Positions 8,177-19,300 of a stretch of DNA of 64,000 nucleotides are shown in pieces. Below the pieces are notes generated by a model. That model saw only the letters and a program-made list of their open reading frames with translations, made no database searches and was not told the origin of the DNA. Source of the stretch: Porticoccus sp. W117 (lineage in GTDB: Bacteria > Pseudomonadota > Gammaproteobacteria > Pseudomonadales > Porticoccaceae); NCBI RefSeq assembly GCF_030341905.1, contig NZ_JATAAF010000001.1, positions 248,001 through 312,000 of the forward strand. Direction: 5' to 3'. Each line of letters begins with the position of its first letter. Position 1 is the stretch's first letter. Made by a program: the position numbers and the translations under genes.

Positions 8177-9490
8177 TCACCAAGTTACCTTCAATATGAT
8201 CCACCACTCGCAGGGCACTGCGTACCCCATCCTCGTGAAAACCCCATCCCCAATAGGCACCGCAGTAATGGGTTCGGTTATGGCCGGATATCTGCGACCA
8301 GCGATGCTGTGCAGCCAGGGTAGCGGCGTTGTACACCGGGTGGCTGTAATGGCGTTCAGCGTAGACTTTTTCAGGGTCGATCAGATGTTCGCAATTGAGA
8401 GAAACGATAAAATCCGGTGTGCCATTGTCGGTTTGCAACCCAGCACTACCCAGCCCTTGTAGCTGATTCATGTGGTAGCTGACTGTGCATTGGTTATACA
8501 GGTCAGCTCCCAAGCGCACGTTCCAGCATGCCCAGGCTTTCAGGTGCCGGGGAAGCACTGAAATATCGCTGTGCAAGAGCATATGATTGTTTTGATAGGC
8601 AATGCTGCCCAGCACTTGCTGCTCTGCATCGGTGGCGTCTTCCAACAGAGCAAGTGCTTGATCCGAATGGCAAGCCAAGACCACTTGATCAAACTGTCGG
8701 GATTGGCCATTTACCTGAAGGGTCACACCGTCGCTAGTACGGCGTATTTTTTCCACTGGCGTATTAACGTGCAAATCACCGGTGAATTTTTCCAGCAGAG
8801 CGTCCACATAACTGCTGGAACCATCTTTAACCACCCGCCACTGAGGTCGCTTGCTCAATGTCAGCATGTGGTGGTTATGCATAAACTGAACAAAATAGCG
8901 TGCGGGAAATTGTTCAATACTGGCACTGGGCCCGGACCAAAGGGCACAAGCCATTGGGATCAGGTGCTTTTCAATAAATACATCACTGTAACGATTTTCC
9001 CGCAAGTACTCGCCGAGGGTTTGCTGGTTGCTCTCATCTTCCAGCAATGTTGGTGCCTGGCGATAAAAGCGCATCAGGTCTTTAATCATGCGCTGGAATG
9101 CTGGGCTAAAGATGTTTCTCCGCTGGCAGAACAGCTTGTCTAAATTGGTGGCGTTATATTCCAGCCCGGATACTGGATCGGAAACGCTAAAGCTCATGGT
9201 GGTACGCTGGCTGGCAACACCCAGCTCATTGAGCAGGCGGCAAAAATTTGGGTAGTTTTCTTCGTTGAAAACGATAAAACCGCTGTCAATATGCCAGTAC
9301 TTATCCGCCACGTGAATATCGTGAGTATCCACATGACCACCGGGATAATTGCTGCTTTCAAACAGAGTTACCCGGTGCTTTTTGCCTGGACTGTTATCCA
9401 AACTCTTATCAAGGCTCTTATCCAGGTAATAGGCACAGGCCAGACCGGATATACCGCTGCCAACAACCGCAATCTCCATCGGTGGTGAGT

Positions 9491-9494
<4 letters not shown>
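8160..9494 (-). CDS. FAD-dependent amine-oxidase-like oxidoreductase
   Basis: A 444-residue flavoprotein. The Rossmann motif VVGSGISGLACAYYL at about 9-23 binds FAD, and GGHVDTHDI and SGFIVFNEENYPNFCRLL are conserved in the group annotated as NAD/FAD-binding (COG2907). Such proteins partner CFA synthase and DUF1365 and may desaturate or oxidise a lipid intermediate. A local DKSLDKSLDNS repeat at about 28-38 lies between beta-1 and the next motif and looks like recent slippage. It overlaps the desaturase by ATGA at 9491-9494. Confidence 0.9.
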
Positions 9495-10450
<956 letters not shown>

Positions 10451-10550
10451 GGGGCCCCCTTAGGTGACACCAAAGTATCGCCGGCTTCGTGAAAAAACCG
10501 TGAAGCCCCCTTTCACTCATTTTTCACAGCCACTTGCCTGTAATGGCACC

Positions 10551-11138
10551 ATGAAAAAAACACTGCATATTTACATGGCGCTTTGTACTGTTCTGGTAAC
10601 AGCGAGCCTGATCGCAGGGCTCTGGCTTTTGGTGAGCGTCGACGAGCCCCGCAACAGCTATCACAGTGCCAATTACCGGGCCGCGCTGGCGAAATTTCCA
10701 GCGCAGCCTGCCAGCGAAAGCGCAATAGCCAACTTTTCCAAGGTTTATGAGGACTTGATTGCGCCTACATTGGCGGAGTCTGTAGATTCCTTGTACGCCG
10801 ACCCGCTGTATTTCAACGATACGTTTAATACCTTTGAAAGCCGCGCGGAGCTGCGTGATTATCTGGTACACACCGCCGAGAATTTGAGCCGTTCCACAGT
10901 AGTGATCGACGACATGGCTCGCAGCGGCAACGATGTTTACCTGCGCTGGACGATGACCATCACCGCGCAAGTAAAAGGAAAAACCATTGATAGTGAGTCA
11001 ATAGGCATTACTCACTTGCGCTTTAACAGCAATGGCCAGGTCGTGGTTCATCAGGATTATTGGGATGGAGTAGACGGTTTCTACCAGCATATCCCCTATG
11101 TGGGCCTGCCGATAAAACTGATCAGGGAACAATTGTGA
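10551..11138 (+). CDS. NTF2/SnoaL-like protein with N-terminal membrane anchor
   Basis: A 195-residue protein. An N-terminal hydrophobic helix (IYMALCTVLVTASLIAGLWLLV, about 6-27) is followed by an NTF2-like domain (about 55-185; YEDLIAPTLAESVDSLYADPLYFND..., LRFNSNGQVVVHQDYWD). It probably sits in the periplasm, tethered to the inner membrane. The ATG at 10551 is chosen because the longer frame would run through the divergent promoter; no strong ribosome-binding site is visible. Proteins of this kind recur in CFA/DUF1365 loci with unknown role. Its TGA overlaps the next start (GTGA). Confidence 0.75.
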   Translation: MKKTLHIYMALCTVLVTASLIAGLWLLVSVDEPRNSYHSANYRAALAKFPAQPASESAIANFSKVYEDLIAPTLAESVDSLYADPLYFNDTFNTFESRAELRDYLVHTAENLSRSTVVIDDMARSGNDVYLRWTMTITAQVKGKTIDSESIGITHLRFNSNGQVVVHQDYWDGVDGFYQHIPYVGLPIKLIREQL

Positions 11139-11731
11139 ATTCAGCGTTTGTAAAGTGCTGGCTGTTAGCGGTCAGCGTGTTATCAGCCAGCGTCAATTTG
11201 TATGCCAGCAGTCTGTATGCCAAGAGTGACGTATTTCAGCCCACAGCCATGCTGGATAACCAGCAATTACAACTCTGCAACAGTACAGATATCAGAGTCA
11301 TGGCCGTGTTTAATGTGGGAACAGCGGCACTCTATTTGCAAGACTGCAGTATTGAAGAAGACACCCTGAATCAGCCGATCCAGCTTTCCATTGTGTATAA
11401 ACGGGATTTTTCCCCAGAGGATTTTCAAAAATCCGCCTACACACTGTTGCAACGCAATCTCAGCGAAGCGCAGTTTTCTGCGATAGAAGGCGAACTGCAA
11501 CGCTTTAACAGCAACTACCAGGCCATGACCAAGGGCGAGCGTTACGACATCTGTTATTCCGATAACACCGGGCTGTTGTTGCAGAAAAACGGGGCGCTTA
11601 TTTCTCAAAGCCAATCTGCGCAGTTGGGCCAATCCTATTTTCAGATATGGTTTGGCAAGCGCCCGTTTAGCAAAGCCTTAAAGCGAAAGTTATTGAAGGG
11701 CACCTCTAAAAATGCACTATTTCCGCGATAG
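11135..11731 (+). CDS. Exported chalcone-isomerase-like protein
   Basis: A 198-residue protein with a signal peptide (about 1-28) and the chalcone-isomerase-like fold signature near its end (YFQIWFGKRPFSKALKRKLLKG). Plant homologues close flavonoid rings or bind fatty acids; bacterial members are uncharacterised, and fatty-acid binding is plausible given the neighbours. GTG at 11135 overlaps the upstream TGA and has AGGGA seven bases before it. The last eight or so codons and the stop lie inside the palindromic repeat at 11698-11838, so the repeat has probably replaced the original end. Confidence 0.8.
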   Translation: MNSAFVKCWLLAVSVLSASVNLYASSLYAKSDVFQPTAMLDNQQLQLCNSTDIRVMAVFNVGTAALYLQDCSIEEDTLNQPIQLSIVYKRDFSPEDFQKSAYTLLQRNLSEAQFSAIEGELQRFNSNYQAMTKGERYDICYSDNTGLLLQKNGALISQSQSAQLGQSYFQIWFGKRPFSKALKRKLLKGTSKNALFPR

Positions 11732-11838
11732 CTGCGTTGGCGTCGTACTCGCCTCCTCATGTATGCCTTATACACTCCGGGTCTCCGTGCGCCGCCGCCT
11801 TGCTCTCGCAAAAAATATCACTATTTTTAGAGGCACCC
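11698..11838. repeat. Palindromic repeat overlapping a gene 3' end
   Basis: GGGCACCTCTAAAAAT at 11698-11713 pairs (14 of 16) with ATTTTTAGAGGCACCC at 11823-11838. The inside is GC-rich and resembles repeats seen between genes of other marine gammaproteobacteria (GCGATAGCTGCGTTGG..., CTCGCAAAAAAT). It may also serve as a bidirectional terminator between convergent genes. Confidence 0.8.
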
Positions 11839-11848
11839 TAAAGAAGCC

Positions 11849-12739
11849 TCAGCGCCTTTCTACAGAATAGCCTGCCTTTTTCAGCAGTTCCGGCACCCCT
11901 TCGTCACCGACAAAATGAGCGGAACCCGCCACCACAAAATACGTGCCGCCCTTGGCAATATAACCCTCGATCTTTTCTACCATGCCGTGATTGCGGTCGT
12001 ATAAAAAGGCATCTACCAGAGCCTTGGACTCTTTGCTGCCACTGTCCATGCTGTCAACGGCAATCTTTTCAAGGGTCTTTTCATCACCCTGCTTCCAGGC
12101 CTCCACCATAGGCGCCATCATTTCACTGGCTTCGTCCAACTGCCCGATGGTTTCCTGGATCAAAAAATCCGCAGGCCCCAGAGAAGCCATTAACTGCATC
12201 AGCTGCTCTGAGCCTTCCAGCTCAAGAATTTGTTTGTTGTTTTCTGTGGCCTGCCTGAGAAAGTGCAAATCCAGTCCATAGCTCGCGTCCAGACCAGATT
12301 GCGCCGCCATCAGGTAACCGAGTGTAACCATCAGTGTGCCCGGACGCATGCGCGTATACATGGTCTCAGGCAGCGGCACACCGTGCTTCACCAGGGCCGA
12401 CTCAAGGGATTGCAAAGTTGCCTGCGAAATATGGTCGGTAAGCCGCTCACCCGCTGGATACATACCGTACTGGAACAGCAACCTCTGTTCTTGAACCGCA
12501 TCGATATTGAGAATATCTGCCTCAACCGCCAGGGCATCGGCGCTGGCAAAGGCTTTTTCTACCTCCGGGCGCAGCGGGTAAAAACTTTTGTCCGCCAGGT
12601 GAATTGAGCCAAACAGATAAACCGTGGCCCTCTTGGTTTCCAGCTTCCAAAATAGCGCTTTGTCATTGGCGCTCCATACCGTTCCAGAAAATGCCAACAA
12701 CAGAAAAAACGCCAGTGACGCTGTCAATTTCCTTTTCAT
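11849..12739 (-). CDS. TraB/GumN-family protein, exported
   Basis: A 296-residue protein with a signal peptide (MKRKLTASLAFFLLLAFSG, cleavage near WSA-ND at about 23). The TraB/GumN domain is shown by VYLFGSIHLAD (about 40-50), ALAVEADI and the C-terminal VVAGSAHFVGDEGV. The conserved GSxH and E residues resemble the putative metal-dependent active site of the Tiki/TraB superfamily. The cellular role is unknown. The start at 12739 is preferred because the 20 extra codons of the longer frame precede an evident signal peptide. Flanking genes are unrelated and divergent or convergent. Confidence 0.85.
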   Translation of the reverse strand: MKRKLTASLAFFLLLAFSGTVWSANDKALFWKLETKRATVYLFGSIHLADKSFYPLRPEVEKAFASADALAVEADILNIDAVQEQRLLFQYGMYPAGERLTDHISQATLQSLESALVKHGVPLPETMYTRMRPGTLMVTLGYLMAAQSGLDASYGLDLHFLRQATENNKQILELEGSEQLMQLMASLGPADFLIQETIGQLDEASEMMAPMVEAWKQGDEKTLEKIAVDSMDSGSKESKALVDAFLYDRNHGMVEKIEGYIAKGGTYFVVAGSAHFVGDEGVPELLKKAGYSVERR

Positions 12740-12893
12740 CGAATTTTTCGCCTTGTTGAGAGTCAAAATCAACGTGCACTCTACCACTGCGACGGGCAAT
12801 TACCTATCCAGTTGCTATACTTGAAAAAGGTTTGCCGCTTTTTCGATTCAGTATTTCGACAGGCATTGCCAATCAATTACTGAGGGTTTACAG

Positions 12894-13451
12894 ATGAAAA
12901 GACACTATTACATAAGCAGTGATCTGGATGATCTGGAAAATGTTGAGCAGGAGCTTGAGGCCCAGGGATTCACCGCCCCACAGATACATGTATTGAGCCT
13001 GAATGACGCCGATGTGGCGAAACATGAACACCTGAATGAAGTAGAAGCCGTACTGCGAAAAGATGTGGTTAACGGCACCATCATTGGCGCGATTATCGGT
13101 ATTTTGGCCGCCGCTGTCGTGCTTTTACTGGCCCACAACTCCAACCTTCCGGAAAAAACCACCTGGGTGCCCTTTATCTTCCTGGCCATTATTGTGCTGG
13201 GATTTTGCACTTGGGAAGGCGGCTTGTTTGGCATTCAGGAACCTCACAAGCAATTCAAACGCTTTCAAAAGCAACTGCAAGATGGGCAGCATGTGTTTTT
13301 TGTGGATACCAAACCTGAGCAGGAAAATATTCTTTCTCAAGTGGTGAATAACCACCCCAGATTGCACGATGCCGGTATCGGCTCCTCAACACCCGCTCTG
13401 GTTATCTGGTGGCGCAACAAGTTTTCCTGGTTTATGAAGTCCATGCCGTAA
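12894..13451 (+). CDS. Small two-helix membrane protein
   Basis: A 185-residue protein. A soluble N-terminal part with a possible ferredoxin-like start (HYYISSDLDDLENVEQELEAQGF) precedes two transmembrane helices (GTIIGAIIGILAAAVVLLLAH, about 61-82; VPFIFLAIIVLGFCTWEGGLFG, about 92-113). A C-terminal soluble part holds GQHVFFVDTKPEQENIL. It resembles proteins often labelled as an enzyme of cell division without evidence. GAGGGT lies 8 bases before the ATG. No function is assigned. Confidence 0.8.
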   Translation: MKRHYYISSDLDDLENVEQELEAQGFTAPQIHVLSLNDADVAKHEHLNEVEAVLRKDVVNGTIIGAIIGILAAAVVLLLAHNSNLPEKTTWVPFIFLAIIVLGFCTWEGGLFGIQEPHKQFKRFQKQLQDGQHVFFVDTKPEQENILSQVVNNHPRLHDAGIGSSTPALVIWWRNKFSWFMKSMP

Positions 13452-13465
13452 GGCGCTGGGCGATT

Positions 13466-13541
13466 GTGTAGGTCGGCCTTTAGGCCGACAAGATTGTTGC
13501 TACGTAGTGATTACTTTGTCGGCCTAAAGGCCGACCCACAA
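13466..13541. repeat. GTAGGTCGGC palindromic repeat (copy 1)
   Basis: GGTCGGCCTTTAGGCCGAC and GTCGGCCTAAAGGCCGACC face each other across a short spacer, and each arm is itself a hairpin. The same family recurs at 27067-27120. It lies between convergent genes. Confidence 0.85.
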
Positions 13542-13551
13542 GGGCAAATAT

Positions 13552-14616
13552 TCAACGGGCAAATAGCTCCAACTGCACAAAACCATGGTCTGTAGTTAAA
13601 TCCACAAAACGGACGCCAATACCCAGCAATCGCACTGGGCGATTGCCTCGCGGGAACGCTTCTTGCAATAACGCGGCAAAACTGTCCAGCGACAGCTTCG
13701 GGTCATGGGCGCGCTCCAGGGTGGTCACGGCAAAGTCATTAAACTTCACTTTGACGAACTGCCGAACCACCTGATAGCTGTCATCCACCCTGCGCAAGCG
13801 CCCTTTCAATTCAACCAGCAATTCCGGCAATTTCTTCAGGCAGCTATTGGCGTCTGGCAAGTCCGCCGCGTAAGTGTGTTCCACACTGAGGGATTTACGG
13901 CGCCGATGGGGTTTTACCGGGCGATTATCTTCACCACGACTGAGTTGATAGAGCCGCTGGCCAAATACTCCAAAACTCTCCACCAGAGCGGTTAAGTCAC
14001 GCTGCTGAAGCTCGCCACAAGTCAAAATACCCATGCGCTCCAGCTTTTTTGCCGTCACTTTGCCGACACCAAATATCTTGTTAACTGGCAGGCGACGGAC
14101 GAAGTCAGGCACTTCGTCAGGGGTAATCACCAGCTGGCCATTGGGTTTGTGCCAGTCACTGGCAATTTTGGCGAGGAATTTATTGGGAGCAATACCCGCC
14201 GATGCGGTTACGCCAACTTCGCTGGCTATACGTTGGCGAATCTCCTGGGCAATCAAGGTCGCGCTGCCCCGGCATTGTTCACAGTCGGACACATCCAGAA
14301 ATGCCTCATCCTGCGACAACGGCTCCACAAGCTCTGTATAAGAAAAAAAGATTTTGCGAATCTGCTCTGCCGCCTCACGGTATTTGTCCATACGCGGTGG
14401 AATCAGAATCAAACTGGGGCACAAGCGGCGCGCGTGAGCCGATGCCATAGCAGAGCGCACACCGTATTCACGAGCTGGATAATTGCATGTGGCAACAACC
14501 CCCCGCCGATCAGATTGGCCACCGATGGCAATGGGCAAATCCCGCAGGGATGGATCATCGCGCATCTCTACAGAGGCGTAAAAACAATCGCAGTCGATGT
14601 GGATAATTTTGCGCAT
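13552..14616 (-). CDS. dinB: DNA polymerase IV
   Basis: A 354-residue Y-family translesion polymerase. It carries the metal-binding Asp8 in HIDCDCFYASVE, the catalytic pair Asp103-Glu104 in SQDEAFLD, steric-gate aromatic residues F12/Y13, helix-hairpin-helix KIFGVGKVTAKKLERMGI, a little-finger domain and a C-terminal beta-clamp motif QLELF. It bypasses damaged bases at low fidelity. A near-perfect LexA site ends only six bases before the ATG, leaving no room for a Shine-Dalgarno sequence, so the mRNA may be leaderless or poorly initiated. The family N-terminus confirms this start. Confidence 0.97.
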   Translation of the reverse strand: MRKIIHIDCDCFYASVEMRDDPSLRDLPIAIGGQSDRRGVVATCNYPAREYGVRSAMASAHARRLCPSLILIPPRMDKYREAAEQIRKIFFSYTELVEPLSQDEAFLDVSDCEQCRGSATLIAQEIRQRIASEVGVTASAGIAPNKFLAKIASDWHKPNGQLVITPDEVPDFVRRLPVNKIFGVGKVTAKKLERMGILTCGELQQRDLTALVESFGVFGQRLYQLSRGEDNRPVKPHRRRKSLSVEHTYAADLPDANSCLKKLPELLVELKGRLRRVDDSYQVVRQFVKVKFNDFAVTTLERAHDPKLSLDSFAALLQEAFPRGNRPVRLLGIGVRFVDLTTDHGFVQLELFAR

Positions 14617-14622
14617 GACAAT

Positions 14623-14642
14623 AACTGTATATAATTACAGTT
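14623..14642. promoter_or_regulatory. LexA (SOS) box of dinB
   Basis: AACTGTATATAATTACAGTT has the CTGT-N8-ACAG core (14625-14640). The symmetry extends outward through ACAATA/TATTGT to about 30 bp. The site ends 6 bp upstream of the dinB start codon on the minus strand, so bound LexA would block transcription start. Confidence 0.92.
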
Positions 14643-14757
14643 ATTGTCGAATGATTTGAGGAAAGAGGCAAGCGAGTTGCAGGTTGCAGAAATTAACTCC
14701 TTCCTAGAGACAAGTCGACTTTGCTGCCGATTTATCTCGCCATGAGGTTACCTGAAA

Positions 14758-15135
14758 TCAACCCTGAGCTTCGAAGTCATCCTCGCGAAGTTTGGCGGTG
14801 CCATCGGTTTGAAGAACCCACAGCTCTTTATGAATTACACCCGAGGCGTTGTTCATCTTCCAGCCTGAGGTAAGCAAAACACTGTTGGCGTCCACCACTT
14901 CCATTTTTGGTTCTACATACTCCACATCGGAAAAGCCCTGAGATATCAAGTTGTCCCAGAATGCCTGTATTTGTTTAGTGCCGGTAAAAGTACCAAATGG
15001 GCGCGCGTGCATAACGGCATCCGCCTCGTACTGGGCTGCACAACCGGCACCATCGCCACTGTTAAAGGCATTTTTCCAGCGCTCACTGGCTGCAGAAACG
15101 GCGGCCAGCAGCGCGGCATTTTCTTGATTGCTCAT
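14758..15135 (-). CDS. NTF2/SnoaL-like (ketosteroid-isomerase-fold) protein
   Basis: A 125-residue cytoplasmic protein of the SnoaL/DUF4440-like group: ASERWKNAFNSGDGAGCAAQYEADAVMHARPFGTFTGTKQIQAFW. The cone-shaped fold usually binds or transforms small hydrophobic molecules; no catalytic residues can be assigned. It is the last gene of the run that begins with the RND adaptor at 20669, 18 bp after the small membrane protein. The upstream interval to dinB (14648-14757) holds nothing recognisable. Confidence 0.8.
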   Translation of the reverse strand: MSNQENAALLAAVSAASERWKNAFNSGDGAGCAAQYEADAVMHARPFGTFTGTKQIQAFWDNLISQGFSDVEYVEPKMEVVDANSVLLTSGWKMNNASGVIHKELWVLQTDGTAKLREDDFEAQG

Positions 15136-15153
15136 AATGACTCCTTGATGATT

Positions 15154-15486
15154 TTATTCGGGCTCGCGAGCCCAGTAGGTATCCAGTAAAAAGCCTCCCA
15201 GACAGCCCAGTGTCAGCCACAGCGCCAATCCCCGCTCGGGAATGGTCAGCAATACCAGTGCCACGCTGAGCATCACCAGCAAAGACACTCTGGGCAGTTT
15301 TACCTTGTGATGTGGAGAGATTTGTTTGTCGTAGGGAAACACCAGGTTAACCATTGGTGCCAAGCCGGCCACCAAAGGGCCAGCCCAGTAGATGGCGGGC
15401 TGTGTAAATAGTAAGAAAGCAGAGGCGCATACGGACAGCAACGCCCAAAAAATAAAAGCAGCTCGAAATATAACTTTAAGTGGCAT
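15154..15486 (-). CDS. Hypothetical membrane protein
   Basis: A 110-residue protein with three or four transmembrane segments (VIFRAAFIFWALLSVCASAFLLF, AIYWAGPLVAGLAPMVNLVF, SLLVMLSVALVLLTI, LALWLTLGCLGGFLLDTYW). The family is not recognised. Its start overlaps the end of the glycerate-kinase-like gene by 11 bp, so it is probably translated from the same transcript. Confidence 0.7.
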   Translation of the reverse strand: MPLKVIFRAAFIFWALLSVCASAFLLFTQPAIYWAGPLVAGLAPMVNLVFPYDKQISPHHKVKLPRVSLLVMLSVALVLLTIPERGLALWLTLGCLGGFLLDTYWAREPE

Positions 15487-16375
15487 TAACTCTAATATCC
15501 TGCACCTGATGAGTGGCAGACAATGCTAACACCAGATCCGCACGCTGTGGCAATGTTTGCTGCATCCAGTCTGTCAGGCGCTCAAAGTACTGCACAAACT
15601 CGTCCACTTGCTGCTGAGACAGCCCCTTCCCCGCCTCCTGCTGATGCCGCCAACGACGCACTGCTGTTATATCCGGCACTTGCAGATAGAGCAGTGTATC
15701 CAGGCGTTGAAATAACTCTTTGTAGCTGCCCTGCAGGTAGCGGTTTACCTGGTGGCGCCAGCGGGCATCAGCATCTTGCTGCGCCTCTAAAATGTTTACC
15801 GGGTGTACCAGGGATTCTTGCGGTTGCGGCAAAGCGCCCATGCACCAGCCTTCCAGCAATATGACATCAGGCTTGGTCACACTCTGTTGCCATTGCCGCT
15901 CTGGCAGCAAATCATCGTCACTTTTATCAAACTGGGCCAGTCTGACCGGGTTGCCGCTCTGCAAGTGTGCGAGAACGTCGTTCAAACACTGCAGATCGTG
16001 GGTGCCGGGCACACCGCGGGTGGTAAACAACGGATGTACTTCCTGCGCCAACTGCTGACGCCGGGCTTTGCTGAAATAAAAATCGTCCAGGGAAAGCACT
16101 TGGGCAGACAGGCCGTATTCATCCGAAAGCAGCTGACCAACAAAGTGGCTGAGAGTACTTTTGCCAGCCCCCTGACCACCGCTGATGCCCACCATAAGTG
16201 GGCTATGGCGACCACGGCACTGTCTGGCCAAATGATTGGCGACTTCCAGGTAAGCCAGCCCTGTCGTGTGATCAAATGGCCACTGAGGGTCATCAAAAAG
16301 AGTCCGCGCCCCTAGGCACAACTGCCGATAGCGTTGCTCAGCTCGTTGCGCCCAAGGCGGATGCACGGCGGTCAC
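15476..16375 (-). CDS. P-loop kinase, D-glycerate 3-kinase-like
   Basis: A 299-residue cytoplasmic kinase. Walker A is GISGGQGAGKST at 63-74; then SLDDFYFSKARRQQLA, TTRGVPGTHDLQCL and a Walker-B-like VILLEGWCMGA. These match the plant-type D-glycerate 3-kinase/phosphoribulokinase-uridine kinase group (COG4240), which phosphorylates glycerate with ATP. Substrate identity rests on family resemblance. Its ATG overlaps the RND pump stop by 4 bp, an unusual pairing that ties a metabolic kinase to an exporter. Confidence 0.8.
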   Translation of the reverse strand: MTAVHPPWAQRAEQRYRQLCLGARTLFDDPQWPFDHTTGLAYLEVANHLARQCRGRHSPLMVGISGGQGAGKSTLSHFVGQLLSDEYGLSAQVLSLDDFYFSKARRQQLAQEVHPLFTTRGVPGTHDLQCLNDVLAHLQSGNPVRLAQFDKSDDDLLPERQWQQSVTKPDVILLEGWCMGALPQPQESLVHPVNILEAQQDADARWRHQVNRYLQGSYKELFQRLDTLLYLQVPDITAVRRWRHQQEAGKGLSQQQVDEFVQYFERLTDWMQQTLPQRADLVLALSATHQVQDIRVNAT

Positions 16376-19300
16376 GAAATACCGATTCCTGCGGGCCGGC
16401 TATCGTCCGGCTTGCCGCTGTATGGCTCCGGTTTATCCTCACCTTTGGAGAACCAGCGTTTCAGCTGTTGCGGCATCACAATCAGTGCCGGTGTGACCAG
16501 CAAGGTCAGCAAAGTGGAAAACACCAAGCCATCGACAATGGCACTGGCCAGGGGCGTCCACCAAGAGGTGACCGCACCACCAAATCCGGCGGTACGTTGC
16601 AAAAAGTCCACACTGAAACCATTGGCCAGCGGCATCAAACCCACCACCGTAGTCACCGTGGTGAGCAGTACCGGCCGCAGGCGCAATACCGCCGACAGGT
16701 GCGCTGCCTCAAAAGGGCTCATATCCGGGCGGTCGCGGCGCAGGTGATTGTAGGTGTCGATCAGTACAATGTTGTTGTTCACCACAATCCCCGCCAGGGC
16801 AATAATGCCCACGCCAGTCATGATGATGCTGAACGGCTGCTGGCTGAACACCAGACCCAACAGCACACCCGCGGTCGACATAATCACCGCCGACAAAATC
16901 AGGAACGCCTGATAGAAGCTGTTGAACTGCATCACCATCATAATCAGCATCAGGAACAGCGCCATCATGCCCGCAGTAGCGAGGAACTGGCCGGATTCCG
17001 CCTGTTCTTCATTGGCACCGCGAAAGCTGACCTGCACAGCAGGGTCGATATCCACGGTTTCCAGCCATTGCTGCACTTCTTTCACCTTGGTGTCTGCCAG
17101 CACACCCTCAAGGGTGTTGGCGCGAACAAAGGCCACCTGCTCCAGATCGATGCGCTGAATGCTATCCACCTTTTGCTGCGGCACCAGTTTGACAAAGCTG
17201 GCTACAGGAACCGGCCCCTGGGCGGTGGTAACGCGAATATTTTCCAGCGCCGACAGGCTGCGATCACTGTTGGGGTAACGCACCCGAATATCCACTTCGT
17301 CTTCGGCATCGTCCGGGCGGTATTTGCCCAGCAGTACGCCGTTGGTGATCATCTGCACCATCTGGCCCACCAAGGTCACGTTGACACCGTGCATGGCCGC
17401 CTGGGCGCGATCAAGGGTGATTTCCCATTCAATACCGGGCTGCGGTGTGGTGTCTTCAATATCCCGTAAACCCTCGACGTTTTCTTCCAGGTGGCGACGA
17501 ATCATACGCGCGGTGGCAAACAGTTTGTCCTGATTCGCCGATGCCAATTGCAACTGCACGTCGCGCCCGGTAGGCGGCCCGCCCTCAACCGGGTCGGCGG
17601 TAAAATACATGCCGGGCATATTGGCGGTGGCCTCACGAACAGAAGCAAACACCTCGCGGCTGCTGCGTTCCCGCTCGCTGGCATCCACCAGCTCAATCAA
17701 TACCTCGGCCACTTCGTCCCGATAACGGGTGCTGCCGTTGTCCCCTACCCCGGTACCACCACTGGCGGAATACACCGCTTTCACCTCGGGAACGGACAAC
17801 AGAATCTGCTCTACCTGGGTGGTCAATTTCTCTCGCTCCGCCACCGACAAATTACCCTTGGCCCGCACCGCACCCATTCCGTAGTTGTTTTCGGTTTCGG
17901 TAAAGAACATGGCGCCGCGGCCAAACTGCCCGTAAATGGCAAACACCACAAACAACAAAACAATCGCGGACACAAACACCGCCACCGGCTGACGCACAAA
18001 TGCCCCCACCAGGCTGGCGTAACCCCGACCAAAACGGGTCAGTTTCTGCGGCCAGGCACTGTCGGACTGTGTCGCTTCAACGGTGCGATGGGTTTTCTGG
18101 GCACGGCCAATCAGGGTGCCCAGTACCGGCGAAAAGAACAGCGCATAAATCAGTGACCACACCAGTACCGCAAACACGGTGACTGGCAGGTAACCCATAA
18201 ATTCTCCGGTAGTGCCGGGCCACAGCATCAGCGGCAAAAACACCAACAGTGTAGTGGCGGTGGAGGACATTACCGGCAGGCGCATACGCCCCACGGCAAT
18301 CAGGTAAGACTCCTTCATGGACTTGCCCAGACTGCGCTGACGATCCGCGTATTCCACCACCACAATGGCGCCATCAATCAACATACCCAGCGCCAGCAAC
18401 AAGCCAAACGCCACCATAAAGTTGAACGAATAGCCGATCATTTGCAGGATGATGGCGCTGCCCATCAGGGAGAATGGAATACCAAAACCCACCAGCAACC
18501 CGGAGCGCAACCCCAGAGCCGCCACCACAATAATCAACACCAGCACCATCGCCGTGAGGATGTTGCCAGACAGTTCGCTGATCATCTGGTAGCTGAATTC
18601 GGAACGGTCGAATACGTAGATAATTTCCACACTGGCGGGCAGCGCGTCACGGCCTTCGTCGATGACCGCCTTGATGGCCTCGGCGGTATCGATTTCATTG
18701 AATTTGTCCCGCTTCGATACCGTCAGGGCAATGGTGGATTTGCCATTGATATGGCTAAACCCGTTGGCGTCTTTAAAGGTGCGGCGAACTTCGGCCACAT
18801 CCCCCAGAGTGACAACTCCCTGATCATCAAAACGTAGCGGCAGGCTGTACACATCCTGCCGGGTTTCAATCAACGCTGGCACTTTTACGCCAAAGCGCCC
18901 CTGGGCGGTGTCGTACTCACCGGCGGGAATCAGGCGGTTGTTGTTGACCACTGCCTGGTAAAGTTCTTCCGCCCGCAGGTTGTAGCGTTCCAGCCGCGAC
19001 TGGTCGATCACTGCCTCCACCACTTCTTCACGGCTGCCGCTGAGGTTAGCTTCCAGCACGCTGGGCAGGGCTTCGATTTTATCCTGATAGCGACGGGCAA
19101 TTTGAAACAGCTCCCGTTCCAGCACACCCTTGCCGGAAAAGGTAATCACCAGTGTCGGCTCTTTGGAGGCAGAGGCTTCCTGCACCACCGGCTCTTCAGT
19201 ATCCGCGGGGAATTTTGCCTGGGCGCGATCCATGGCCACCCGCACATCCTGAATGGCCGCGTCGGAATCCCGCTCAATTTCAAACTCAATAACCGCGGTT

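Noticed and set aside
16198-17469. 423-codon open frame on the plus strand
   Set aside because: It is antisense to the RND pump gene, rich in His/Gln/Arg with no family motif, and explained by the codon bias of the opposite strand.
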